Shown piece by piece: positions 13,278 to 28,016 of a stretch of 64,000 bases of DNA. The notes under the pieces were generated by a model. It worked only from the letters and a program-made list of their open reading frames with translations, was not told where the DNA came from and ran no database searches. Position numbers and translations under genes: made by a program. Numbering within the stretch: the stretch's first letter is position 1; every line of letters begins with the position of its first letter. Source of the DNA: Micromussa lordhowensis (taxonomy: Eukaryota; Cnidaria; Anthozoa; Scleractinia; Lobophylliidae); contig OZ026595.1 of the NCBI GenBank assembly GCA_964020085.1, positions 20,964,153-21,028,152 on the forward strand. The letters are read 5' to 3'.

Positions 13278-16200
13278 GTACTTTTAGAAATAGTTTCAAT
13301 ACCGTTAGGCTGTTGATCTCACTGCTTAATTATATTTTTCAAAATACATTGGCATCAATATCAATGTCTTTGAAACTGGTGCCTTTTCCGAAACCTTCAA
13401 TAGGCGCATTTTTAAACGTTGTTCTTGTTCCTTAGTGAGGCTATTTATTTCCATTGCACCGCAATCAACAACTAACGTCTAATTATCTTTCACACTTGCA
13501 TTATTGTCGGTTCCCCGCGACTTTCTTAAGTGGAATCACAGTATGCTTTCAAAATATTAATGTAGAACGTCACTGTGATAACCGGAACAAACTAACATGA
13601 AATAAATTACCAGTGGAAGTAAACTAGTGTCCCAAAAGTGCTAGTAAAGCTGACACAAGTACGTTTCTTTTTCTCGAATAACAACTAGAAGACGAAGAGG
13701 ATCCTAATCATATTTTCAGTGGAGATGCAGTCCTGTTTTCCATAAATAAAGTAACCAATCACCCAAGATCTTGGCTAGCCTGCACCAAAAAGGAATGTAG
13801 TTTCTCAAAGCGTCAGGCAACGGATAACGTTTTCACCCATGCGAAAAAAGTGTTTCACATCTACGGTAAGGAAAGACTGACCACCAATGACCCTATTCGC
13901 TACGGAGATGAAGTGGCTCTGTTTTACAGGGTGAACGACGAAGGAGATGGCTTGTGGTTGGGTTGTGCTTCAGGAAGAAGGCGATGTGGTCTAGGAACCT
14001 GTCCTGGATTTCCGCATTTAAACCACTGGATGTGGAGGGGCAAACATTCATGTGACGAAAACAAGTTTGTCATCGCCGGAAGTACGGGCCTCCATAATGG
14101 TACCACGTCAGGACAGCCCGTTAGAATAGAACACCAAATAACGATCAGAAAACTGAACATCCCATCCATGGCGAGTGTAAAGAGTGAAATGGAAGAAAAT
14201 TCAACCACCTTAATTGAAACACCTTTTCTTGACAACTTTGGACACTGGGTGATTAACAAAGGTACGTAAAATGATGAGCCACAACCTTGTCAAATCTAGA
14301 GCATGCTGTTAAGTTTGAGTTGTTATCTCGAAATGATCGTGCATTTTGTCAAAGTATTCGCACTTCGCGCCGTCAAAAGGGACACTTTATGTTATGAGTT
14401 TGGGCCCTGTCTGGCCTCGAATCTCAATCTGAATCTGAACATTCGAAAGTTATAAATTCTAGTATTGCTTCATTATTAGACGTTTGCAACTTTATAACTT
14501 TCAGATATGATAGAAAGGTGTGGAAATAAACATTATGACGCCCGTTACAAAGTATGCGATAAATGTGGCTCTGAGCCTTATATCCGTCCTAAGAACGAGA
14601 AATGGAAATGCTGTGCTGGAAAGAATCCCTATAACACAGAGACATCCCTCTGCTGCGAAGGAAGTGTCAGTATTCTGTACCATACCCACAGAAGTGCAAA
14701 GAAAGCCAGATGCTGCTTTAACACAGCTTTCTTTCCTGACAGGCAGGTTTGCTGTCAAGGTTAGTTCATTTTTTCTGATTTTCCTTAAGCAGTAAAAGAA
14801 TAACTATTAAAAAATCCATAGCAAAATAGAGCAGCGAATATTACACGTCATTTTGGTTTGAATGGGTTATAGAAAATCAAGATTATCCGACAATAACTGT
14901 GAAAATCTTTCAAGTATTTACCTTCGGATCCTATGGATGCATTACACATGGCATATTAGCTTCTTACTAATAGGGCGGGAGGGCCGTAGTGGGGAATATT
15001 AGTCTGAGGTCGTGGCAGCACGGACTGAGCACAGGGAGGTCCGTATAAAAACGACCGAGGCCAAATATTGTCCAGTACGGCTCGAGCGAGCTAGGTTAGT
15101 AAATAGTTTATTATATGGCACGAAAACAAAACATACACGGCTTATGACCGTTCCCATGGAAAAAGTCCGTATGGCAAAATCCTGATCAAGAAAGATACAA
15201 TCAGAACGCTCGGATCTACCTCAAGACTACCTTACCATATAATAACAGGAGATATTGTTTCTAGCATTGTGATTTTACATCTATTTGAAAACCTGAAACA
15301 ACTTTTTGATAGGAAAAGTGCGAGACCTTCCTGGACAAGACACCGATGCTGATGATGACACAGTGCGGTGTTGTGGGAGTGAACCTTACTTATCAACCCA
15401 AGCAGCTTGTTATAACGATGTTATTACGCCATTCGACCCATTGAAGACGAAACACAAAGACACGGGCGATTGTGATACGGTTAATTACTGCCCATCTAAC
15501 TTGCCACACACGTGCACCTTTTCCCCTGCAAACGACCGTGACGAATGCTGTCCGATTTTCAAATGTCTAAACAGTGGTAAGTAAAGAAGATACGTTTCCT
15601 GTAAAAACGTCCGTACAAGTAATGAAAAAATTAAAATGTGGTAAGGTTTTCCACGAATTAAAATCTTGAGGTGTAATGCATTCTTGACCGTTTTCATTGC
15701 CAATATGCTTCATCAGTTATATTTTGGATCATAAAATTTTGTCGAGTAAAATCCAAACCATTTAAACATTTTTCATGATTTTTGTACCCATTTGTGTCAT
15801 TTGACTTTTTAAAGCACTAATTTCTAGGTTACAAATTGAAAACAGAAGCATCACGGGGTAGAACAAAACTAATTTTCATAATGTCCATAAAGCTACAGTA
15901 TCTTAGTGGAAAAGTTAGTCCAAATAGGGTAATTGATTTTAAACTATATTGATTGACGAGGTTTGTAATTAAGAAATTCGCAAAAAAAACAAAAACGAAA
16001 ATACAGCTTTTTGCCTCATTAAATATCCCAACAATTTTTGGAAAAATCAACAAAGTTTTAGGCACTGAAGCATCTTGCAATACCAAAAACGAGATCGACT
16101 AAGAAAAAGAGCTTAACCTTTCTTCTATATATCCAAAAATAGGAAATTTCATTTTTTGTAAATCGCTTCAGAGGCTTCCGTCGTCTGTCGAAGAATTGCC

Positions 16201-18671
16201 TTATAGCTCTTAAGGAAACATCATTTTAGTATACCCGGTATCGAAAACTGAAAACTCTATCTATAGAATGCCACTCGACATATGTCTACTACAAACCCCT
16301 ATGATTCTATAATGAGCAAGTATTCTTAAAACTCAACAAACTGGAAATTCTAATTGGCAACATGAATTACGTGATGCCTGTCACGTACATAGTGTGTTTA
16401 GTTTAGTCTAGTCTAAGGGAACTTATAATTCGGGCTCTTTCTTTAGTTTCATGTGGCTTGTGTAAATTGCGAATTGATGTTGCAATAAAGACATGGATTA
16501 TACATGTAGTATAAAACGACACGCTTTAACACTCCATATCGGGCATATCAAGATGCATTTGACGCCCGTAAAACTCATTCCACAGCCCAAGAAATCCTTC
16601 AAAATGCTCAAAAAAATTCCTATTCCTATTTTAGATAGAAGAAAGCTAGTGCTATTATACTAAGTTGTAAATTATTTCAAAGCGAATAACAAGGACTTGG
16701 TCAATTTTGTAGATATGTTTTGTATATTCAAATAGGTAACGGTTAAGACTGTTAACTCTTCGAAAATCAGAATAATATTCTCCACGATAGCTCCCTGGAA
16801 GCGTTCTTTAGCCAAAGTTTCAGGATTTTCGATATTTCGAAACTGGCTACTCAGTGACAAGGAAGGCTTCTGGTACGCTCGGTTATAGGGGAATCCTTGT
16901 TTACAATATTTGCCTCATTAGCATAAGCAATTCAGTTTCTGATGGAGTTACAAATAAATCAGCGGTTCTGAATATTGAAAGGTCATAGTACGATTAACTC
17001 TGCCAGTAAATATGAGCCTGATGTATTGAATACTTTTTGTGCAACACGGGTTTAAAAACTCAAAATTTAACAATGAATGTATGAGCTCATTAGCGCTTTT
17101 GCCACCCAGAAATTTTGCAATTTTTTGAAAGACAATTTCTCCTTGAATATTACACCCAAAGAGCTAAAAATTTCACCATTTACTAAGTTTCACTACCTCT
17201 TTAGCTACCTGAAGACAATTCTTATCTAGCATGTTTCCTTCTGTACGCAAAGCCGTATGCAAATGAGCAAAAATGTAAACAATGACGTCGCATGAATCCG
17301 CCTAGTGCGTGGTTATTTTGCCACTGGGACCTAAAAATCTCATTTTGTGCTACAAGTTTTAAAAGCACATTAGGAATAAAGTAGCTACGACCGCGACGCC
17401 AAGAATAACGCAATACCATATTCAAAGCTGAATAAGGAATGCAGCGTAAAATTGGAAAAGGAAATTTTGAAAATGCGCGGTCGTGGTTCCTCTTCACAAA
17501 GCAGGTTTTGGTAATTTCACGTTGTTGTTTTAAAAAGGAAGGAAAAGAAATATACCAAGAACTATAACGCACATGCATGACGTTGCCGTTTCCTTTACTG
17601 TTGTTTTTCTTGAATTCCCTAGAGTCCAAGTCTTAACATATCGCTACAAACCTAAGGGTTGCACATTTTCAATTAAGGCAACTTTTTAAAAGATATCATG
17701 ACCTGTGCGATATTTTAATTTGTTTAGTACAGGAACGCTATTTCTCAAGTACGCTGAATCTTGTTTAATGCATATTCAGAAATTCACAACTACAAGCTGT
17801 TCCTTAGAAGAAACTCCCACGTATCCATATCTACTACCATTCCTGAGCTGACAGCGATGACTATCTCCTTCTGGATGAGAACTCAACAAGGCGGCGAAGG
17901 AACAGCTCTTTCTTACGCTACTCAAAGTCAGCCAGACGAACTGGTCATCAAGACACATCCCAGCTTAAGTGTGATCCTCAAGGGCTCTCCACAGGGCGAT
18001 GAAACGGACTGGGATCTAGACGACGGTAACTGGCATTTCTTGTGGGTCGAGTGGGAGTCGTCTACTGGCCATCTGACTATCCGTGAAGGAGCACGTACTA
18101 TCGGACCCCTCACTTCCACACAAACATCACTGGAAGGGGGCGGATATCTTGTACTTGGACAACGACAGCAGTCCCAGAAACAGTTTATCGAGGCAAAGGC
18201 TTTCGTGGGAGAAATTTCCCATGTAAATATATGGAGCGAAAAGAGAACAGATTTTGAACTGATACGAAAGGACTGCATTGGTCTACACACTGGTAGTATA
18301 TTTCACTTGTCAGATGATACGATTGATCTTCACCAAAGTGCATCTATCATTGCATCAGATGTATGCTCAGGTATTTTGGTATTACTTTTCTTACTGTTGT
18401 CTATTTAACAATTATTCCACAAGCGCGCGTTGGATATGAGATGGTAGATAGCCAACGAGGCGCATAGCGCCGAGTTGGCTATAATCATCTCATATCCAAC
18501 AAGCGTGAGTGGAATAATTGTTTTATTTAAAACGCCCCCAAAAGAGAGCAAACTAAACTTTAAAAAAAATTAAAACGCCTAAAAAAAATCACGCGAACGC
18601 TTACCATATTCGTAGAGCATGGATGGTATAATGGCTCATAGCCCATGATGGCTAAGCCAATGAAAACTCTC

Positions 18672-18707
<36 letters not shown>

Positions 18708-21700
18708 GTAATTATGTATATCTACTTATTTCTGTTTAGAAAACCATGTATTCTTGTGGAGGATTTAACGTGACGGATCTCTAATTTTTTCTTGACACTA
18801 GACAAAGCTTTGCAATTTTCAAACAAAGGAGTAGACGACTTCGTCAGCATATCGGGCATGCAAAGTTTAACGGCGTTCACCGTGTGTCTGTGGATGAGTT
18901 CGAGTGACAATGAAGGGAGTCCTTTCAGTTACGCGGTATCAAGCGAAGGAAACGAGCTGCTTATCTATTATGAGACATATTTTCAGCTGTTCATCGGTGG
19001 CGAAAAAAGGTTGGGTATACAGTATTGTGCAAGAGTAATGCAAATGAACGGAATTTCGTTTCGAACGAAGCTTATAAGAGTTTTTTATTAGTAGATGCAA
19101 ATTTAGCTCCAAAAGAACTTTTTTCATGATTGACTGTCGAATTTTTTTACAAAAAAGTACGCTGGACAAAAGTGTTCTGGATCGACATTTTATGACAAAA
19201 AATTAAAACAAAGCTATGCAAATAATTTTTTGATTGTCTTAAAAACCTTATTAAATTCCACATATAGGAAGTTATTTTCATATGGATCACGCAAGGAAGA
19301 CTTCAGTTACAACGAATCTAGATTTGAAGATTGAATCACAAAAGCACGGAAGAAAAAGAAAAATAGTTACGTTTTTCACAGACATCGTAGCCAGTGTTGT
19401 TGTGCGAGGATCATCGTTACGTGTTGGATTTTTTGTCATGCATTCGATGCATCCATCCAAACGGCGCAATAGTCCTCATAGTCATACATCAGCGGTTTAT
19501 CACATCAATGATTCAAGTTGTAGTGCTACCACCGAAGGGCCATAAGGCAAACCAAACAACGTTGTTTCAAGCTCTTGCGGCAAGAAAATGCGAGAAAGGA
19601 GCAGGCTCCTGGTGTATGAGCCCAGAAATAGGTCCGGCATGTTTCCGAAAAGCACAGATAGGAGTGTCTGAAGTTCTTGGCCGACAATGCTTTTACACAG
19701 CAGCATTTTGTGCAATTGTGGCTTATAAAAGCACGAACTATAGGCTGCCATCTTCAAACAGGTGGAAGTCCGATCTAGTCGCAAGTACAGTTTAAAGAAG
19801 GTCAATGTCTGATTATAGTATCGCATTTCAGTAGACAAATAAGTTGTAAAGCCTTTTACATGCCGCTTTATTGTCAAATTCTTGACAAAAATCCTTAAAC
19901 ACGTAACGATGCTCTACGCAAAACACCTCAAATGCGACTCTTGTTTCTCAGAAATTACGTGATTCTATTACCAAAGTTGAAAAATAATTTTTAATGTGTA
20001 GAATTACCGGTGAATAAAGTTTAAGACAATTACAAAATTATTTGCGCCACTTTGCTTGTTTTAGTTTATTGTTGTAAAACATCGATCTATAACAGTTTTG
20101 TCCGGCGTACTATTTGGATAAACGTTAACATGACTGGATTGTAATATATATTTTGGATTGCTCATCGATAACACTGGAAGGTGACGTGAAAGTAAGGACG
20201 TGACGCGGGTAACGGATGGACGATCTCTTCTCTAAACGCTCCAGGGATGAGGAAGAATAGAGACCCTGGGATCCGTCCCCAGCTAGTGTACAACAGACAT
20301 TTTAATTAATCTAGCCCAACGTTAGTAACCCACGTCGTCAGGTGATTTACTGAAAATTACATTTCACCAGCTGTTTAACCCGAGGTTAGTCGTAACCTAA
20401 CTTCTCAAAACAGAACTAACCCCGGTTCAATTTTGATTTCGTTTGAAACATTTATAAACATACATTTATAACCAGAGGTAAAAACTTAATTCTCTTTTGA
20501 AGAACCGGGGCCCGAAGCAAAGCTTAATTATTAATGTAGCTTAACTTTCGTATAACCACGTTCTAGATACACAAGGGATAAAATGTTTCACTCCTAATAA
20601 TTTCCATATATTGCACATATCTTGCCCTACCTTATTCTACACAATTTAAAAAAATTGTACGAGAAACACGAAAAATACAAACGGAAAATTTCTCCTACAG
20701 TCAGACAACAGTAACGCCTAATGATGGTGTGTGGCACCACATCTGTGTATCGTGGGAAAGCAGTTCAGGATCATGGAAATTCTACAAAGATGGTGAGTTC
20801 AAACAACAAGACACGCTCAAGAGAGACTATACGATAAGCGGAGGTGGCTCTTTGGTGCTAGGACAAGACCAAGGCTCGGTCGGTGGTGATTTTGAAGCTG
20901 ATCAATCATTCAAAGGAATGTTATCAAATGTCAACGTATGGGATCACAAGCTGTTGGATGCACGAATCGAGGAGATGTCGACATCGTGTCTGCTGGATGT
21001 ATGGAATGCTGGTAACGTATACAGATGGCGCGATTTCCTTCAAGAAGCAAGCGCCAGGCTTGTAAAGGAGTCCCCTTGTAAGCCGTTGGAACCTGGTACG
21101 TGAAATATGGTCCATTAGCATACATTTTGGTAAACTTGAGCCTGAGAATTCCAAATTCCACGCAGAGAGGGATGAGGAAGGTTTCGGGATAGAAAGTAGA
21201 AAATGACTCAAAAGTCTCGAATTTTAATGGAATCTGATTTTTCCGAGCCTAGAACACTGTCACAATTCTGAGATTAATTCTGCATTGGTTGCTGATACAG
21301 AAGACACATTTATGTGAAGGACAAAACACTTAATTCGTTTCAAAAATGAATCAAGCAGATTAAAACACCAACCCTAACCCTAACCCTAAACCTAAGTGTT
21401 TAGATGAGGCTATATAAACACGGAAAAAGTGCTCTATTGCTTTTATAAATATTCTAAATAATACGCGCGAATCTAAAACGTCACAACCGTGCCTTACTCT
21501 CATCTAAACACGTAGTGGCTCAATTATTTTATAACATAATATATATTGCTGAGATGAAAGCCATCAACATACTAGAAAGCATTATTTAACTGCTCATTAG
21601 GATGATCAAAGAATGCGTTATTTAACTGATCCGCCTAGATAAGCCCAGTGCTACCGGCGGAACAGTTTTACTTTTGTATTAAGTTTTAAGTTCAATTGAG

Positions 21701-24700
21701 ATATATTGTGTTAAGTGTGTATAAAGCTGAGTTGGACGGGGGTGGGGTGAAAGCCACATTTGAACCGATGCAATCTGGTTTTTTAATTTTTTTTTTGTAG
21801 ACAACGCTTTCCACTTTCCAAACAAAGGAGTTACTGATGCTATCAAAATAGCAAACATGAGAAGCAGTTTGACGGCATTCACTGTGTGCCTGTGGATGAG
21901 CTCCAGTAACGCTCGAGGAACTCCATTCAGCTACGCGGTAGGAGAGGGCAACAATGATGATAACGAGCTGCTTATCGAGTATAACGGATCTTTTGACTTT
22001 CTCATCGGAGGCAGTCGAGGGTAACTATATACTAAATAATTATACAAGCCGAATAATGAGTCAGTCAAATTTTGAATAAGCAAGGATATCGTAGTACACA
22101 GAAAGTTAATGACTGCTTCCTCACTAATAATGGCAAGTTTTTAGAAGGATTGCTTGTTCTAATAAGATAGTACGCATACCTCGATAACTTACATCTACAG
22201 TTAACAACAACTTAACATTCCTTTATTTAAAACCGCTACTGGCCAGAGATCATTCCACTATAGGATAGTAAACTTATGGAATTCATTAGACAAAGATTAA
22301 AACTGTGTAAAGACCTCGCATGATTCAAGAAAACTCTTAAGCCAAGGGTGTTGGACGAGTTTTTAAAACAAAAATAGTTTTAACTCATAGTTTTATACAT
22401 TTTACTGTACATATATATTTTCTTATTGTATTCATTTATGCTCTTCGTTACTATAAAACTAATTTACACTATGCAGTGGCTGTGCAAAGTTTGCTGGGAA
22501 GAATAGACAAGACATGATCTGCCATTTTTGGCCACCGAGGTGGCCGTTTATTTTTATAACCATTAACTTTTAACTCCGAAAAAACCTAGAACAATAGAAA
22601 TGATTCCCAGCAAAGGTGGGGGAGTACCCGCCATGCACAAATGTTTGAAGTAACCGCTGTCTATACTGAGGGTGGGTGGGTGGGAAATGGCGAACTGCTC
22701 GGAGAGCTCGAGTTGTGGAAAAGAGGACAGTACCCAGGCCTCATACGCTTAAGTATTTGATTATCTAAGTCCCGGATGACCCCCAACCACTTGCTGGGAG
22801 ACTAGCACTAACAAGCAGCATAAAATCATTTATTCCCCTGGTGGGGTGAATAAATTTCCTTTATTGTAATGTTCACTCAAAAACCCTATTCGGGAGTGTT
22901 CAATAAAGTTAAATCTTAAACCTTAAACCCATCTTTTCTTAACACCAACATTCAAAAGACGAGAAAAAGTGCAACTATAATTCTTCAAGATAATGTGTGC
23001 AGTGGTGCGTGGTTCAAAAACAAAATATAACGATTGAGGTTTTTTTTTTATACGAACTCTTTTCCACTGAAACTTAACTATTTGAAATCATGAAATCAAG
23101 ATGTATTTTTTTTAAAAAAAAGGTCAAACAAACCTGAACAGTGGTAAACGAATTATTTGCTGCAAATTTATAAACACGCTTTCATTACGCCTTAGGCCTT
23201 TCATTACGCCTTTATCCGAAATTACTTCAGTTCGTATTCTATATTCGTGCATATTATAGTACTCGACAGGCAAGTGTATTTCAGTTTATGATCCCAGCCT
23301 TAGGATGCTTGAAGTATTTAAAAATAAAAAAACTGACCAAGCAAAATAAAACCAATATTTTAAGGAGCCGGGAATCCTTGTTGTAAATGTTTAAGGATAG
23401 GTAAAAGAACGTGATTTGCTTTTTGTCTTGTTTTTTTCTCTTCCTTTATCCTTCATGAATTATCGATGAATATCCACAGTGATACATCAGTTGCCGCCTT
23501 TAACGGCCAATGGCACCACATCTGTCTTTCGTGGGAAAGCAGCTTGGGATCATGGAAATTCTACAAAAATGGCGCACTCAAAGCGCAGGGATCGAACTTA
23601 AAGAAAGGTTACACGATAAGGCAAGGTGGTACTGTGGTACTGGGACAGGACCAAGACTCGGTTGGTGGTAGATTTGACTCAGCTCAATCCTTCCAAGGGA
23701 TGTTGTCAAATGTCAACTTATGGAATCAAGCGCTCGCTGATTCACAAATCGAGCTTATGTCAAAATCTTGTCTGTCGGATGAAGCAAGTGATCGTAAAGT
23801 ATACAAATGGCTGGATTTTCTCCGTGAAGGGGGAGCAACGTTAGTTAAACCATCTCCTTGTGAAATGTTTGGAGTAGGTAAGTGGCAGCTTTAGTTAAAT
23901 ACGAGAGTTATTTAGATTTAACAAGGAAAAGCTTTAAATGGCTTTCATCAAACTAGCTACTGGAAAAGCTGTATCCAGGTGCTATATTCAGTACATGTAC
24001 TTGCGACAGACTATACCACATCTACCAAACCTCGACTCAAAACAATTTCACTGTCTGCATGATGCTTGTTCTCTGTATGAAAATGACACCCAGGCTTATA
24101 TCTCGTGACAAAAAATTAAAACCAATAAAAAGGAGGCATCATGCATGGTTACGATTTTGGAGAAGAAAACACACAGCCCCCTTGAGCCTCCTTGAACGTT
24201 GCTTTTTGCCATAGCTATACCAGGCGAAAAGATGCGCAATCCAAGGAAAATACAGGAAGGCTTGAAAAGAGATAAAGCTAAAATACAAATGACTGTAATA
24301 CCGTGAAATCCCGTGTAAAACAATCTACAACTCTATAAGACGAGGCAAGCCTGTTTATGTTCTTAAATACATGTAGGTTCTTATTTTTCAAAGAGTGGTG
24401 CAGGTCAAGAGATTTCAAATACAGCTGTATTGAGGTGTCGTGCATTGTAAAAGTTACTGGATTTTATAAAATACTACTAAAAATTAACGTAAAAAAAGTA
24501 AATATCAACATTAAGAATTGTCTAATGTCTGCACTCAGTTACAAATCAGTTACAAATACAAGTGAATTAGTAATGTCTTCAGCTGAACACAACCGATTTT
24601 GTAAAAATACTGTAGTAATTATCACTTGCCTATCAAGTGTATAGATTTTAGCCTGAATTGTTATGAAAACTGGATGTCTACATATAGCAAATTTTCATGC

Positions 24701-27700
24701 TGTACGTTCTTAGGCCCCGCCAACTTTTCCTGTCCGGATACGGCTTCCGTTCGCACGCATCCCGCAAATTCGGCAGCGAATCCGGACATTTTTGAATCCG
24801 TTCTGCAGAGCGGAAAGAAATAAATCCGCATCGAATCCGATGACGTAGCAAAATCGTGTCCAGTCTCTTACCGAACAATAAATCAATGTAGTGGCACAAC
24901 GCGTAGGCGTAGTTTTTCTAGAGTGAATCCGGATACCGTCGGATGCCTGTGGACAGTCGAAATTGAATACGCTACGTGTGGAAGGGGAAATTTTTGATCC
25001 GGAAAGAAAAGTTGCGGATTCAAAAATATCCGAATACGTGTGGACGGGGCCTTAATCCACTAGGGATTTTACTGTAGCCGCCAAAGATGAAACGACAGGC
25101 TATCGCCAGGGACCGGACAACGCGTAAAAATTGGGTAGTGTGAAAAATATTAGCTACTTACTTAAAAATGATGCGTTTGTTCTTCTTCTTGATTCGTTCC
25201 TTCCCTCTTCGCTTTGCAGGCTCTTGCTCTTACTGGACCTGTGTTTGAAAAAAATATATCATTTAATACGTACCATGCAAACTTATGCATTACTTCTGTT
25301 TCCATTTTCCAAACAAAGGACATAAAATAAAATCCAGGAACCCCTATTCATATGCAAGACTAACGAGTTCTCTCAAACCTGATTCGTTTGATCGTTCAAC
25401 TAGCTATGTAACGTTTGAAAAAATAGTGCGAAAAAGTACCATGCATACAATGTATTACTAATTTATTTACTTATTTATTTGTCAATCTAGATCACGCTTT
25501 CAATTTTCCGGAAAAAGGAGTCCATGACGTTGTAACAATATCAGGCATGCGCAGTTTAACTGCGTTTACCGTGTGCTTATGGATGAGTTCAAGTGCCACT
25601 CAAGGGTCTCTTTTTAGTTACGCTGTTGGCGAGGGCAACGGTGATGATAACGAGCTGCTCATCGAATACAACAGATATTTTGACATTCTCATTCGTGGCA
25701 CAAAAAAGTAAGTAAATATGGTGACACAAATATGGTGCGATATAGCGATAAACATATATCTGAGGTTACTCGTCGACAGTGCAGTTAGGTATACCAGACA
25801 TTCCAAAGATAAAATGCTACTGATACTAATACTACGAATGGGCAACATACATTTCCACCTTGTCATTGGTTGTACAACCGCTAAAGGTTGCGCAAAGATA
25901 AATTAAGCATGTATTTATATGCAAATATTTGTGAAAAATAAGAAAATTGCCATTCATACAAAGAGACGCCCTGAAATAGTTTCTAAGAGATCTGCCTTTT
26001 GTAGATTCGAAGTGAACTCATTATTAACAGTTTTAAGATAATCATACAGTATTAGATTCTCGTATGTTGCTCGTTGGAGCAAATTTTTGGTTTCTGCAAA
26101 CCGGTAAAAAAGCAGCTTTGGAGTAAAGAAATTTGAAATGCGGGTAAATTACACTACTTATATTATACAAAATATTCGAGTTAACTACTTTAAATCTCTT
26201 ACGTAGAGAAACTTCAGCTGCATTCAGTCACGGTGAATGGCACCACATCTGTTTGTCGTGGGTAAGCAGTTCGGGAACATGGAAATTCTACAAAGATGGC
26301 GGCCTAACTGACCAGGGCACGTTAAAGAGGGGTTACACCATAAGACAAGGTGGTACATTAGCGTTTGGGCAAGAGCAAGACTCGGTCGGTGGTCGCTTTG
26401 AAGTTTCTCAATCCTTCCAAGGAAAGCTATCAGGCGTCAACGTATGGGATCATGTACTTACTTCGAATAAAATTAAGGAAATGTCAACAACTTGCGTGCT
26501 GAATGAAGAAGATAATGGAAACGTGTACAACTGGGTCGATATTCTCCGTGAAGGAGCAATACGTCTCGTTGAACCATCTACCTGTGAGCCAATGGGCAAG
26601 GGTATGTGCGGCTTTAAAATAAGTACATATAACATAACAAAATACTCGAATCTGATGTTATTGTTACTATTACTGTTACTACTTGTTTGCAAAGCAAGAG
26701 ATCTATCTAAAAATAAATATGAAACAACGATGGCAAGCTATGGGTTACATTTTCTAGAAATCTCAATGTTAGAAACATGCCATAACGTTTATTATTGCCT
26801 TAACGAACACAGTTCAGACCATTCGCGCGATGCCAATATGCCAATCAAGGAAACCTGGTCACATGGAAGTCTTACGAGTTATTTCAAACCCAAAACTGTT
26901 CGTTCAACTTCCTATGTTACGTTTGAAAAACAATGCGAAAAACGTACCATGTACACTAATGTTTTAATTATTTAAATATTTATCTATTTATTAATTAATT
27001 TATTATTTATTTGTTTTTTTTTTGGTTAATCTAGACTACGCTTTCAATTTTCCGGACAAAGGAGTCCATGATGTTGTAAAAATATCAGGCATGCGCAGTT
27101 TGACGGCATTTACCGTGTGCTTATGGATGAGTTCAAGCACCAATCAAGGGACTCTTGTTAGTTACGCTGTTGGCAAGGGCAACAATGATGATAACGAGCT
27201 ACTCATCGAATACAACAGATATTTTGACTTTCTCATCGGTGGCACACCAAAGTAAGTAAATTATATTAGCAAGTGACGTAGCTAAGGTAGTTCCGTTCCT
27301 CGAGGACAGTTATTCGACTTTCTCATCGTTACACAAAGGTAACGTAAATTATTAGTACGTAATTAGAGACAATGCGTGCAATTCTCGTCGAGTGCAACCA
27401 GTCACTGTTCTTAGAGTTATCCGATAACTCTAAGAACCTTTTTTTTGCTCATTCGGCGTAGCAAAAGGTGATAATGTATACAGACAGTGACCGCCGCAGA
27501 TACATTAATGTGCTCTCTCCCGAGTACAACCGTTGTTAATTACGCTATAGGAGAGGGAAACGATAACGAGCTGATCATCGAATACAACAGATATTTTGAC
27601 ATTCTCATCGGTGGCACACAAAGGTATAGTAAATTATATGGAGAGTGACGTAGACACAGTAGGGCCGCTGCCAGCTCTCGAGGCCAACTGCCACCTCGAA

Positions 27701-27979
27701 GAAATTGATTACGATGCGCTATCTACAGAATAGTGATGAATCCGTTTACAGCATTGTCCCCGTCCCCAATCCCCATGTCTTTCACCCTTCAGTTTCGCAG
27801 TATCATCCCAGGGTAATCATAATGATTAAAACAGAAGGCAGAGGTAGTCAGACCTCAGGGATCGCTTTAGATTTTGGCACGATTGCTACTTAGTACAAAC
27901 GATTTTTATTCCTTACCAAAATTAGGCCATAGATGCCAATCGTGCACACCATTTACAAGTAGAGAAAAGCATCGGATTT

Positions 27980-28016
<37 letters not shown>

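Noticed and set aside
13924..14259. 111-codon minus-strand frame opposite exon 2
   Set aside because: Shadow of a real exon on the other strand.
17222..17629. 135-codon minus-strand frame in the intron before exon 5
   Set aside because: No domain or signal recognised, and part of it lies in a repeat also found near 40.8 kb.
26602..26975. Long open continuation of the B3 exon beyond its donor
   Set aside because: The GTATGT donor is in the conserved position of all B exons; the extra sequence is low-complexity and unlike any module.
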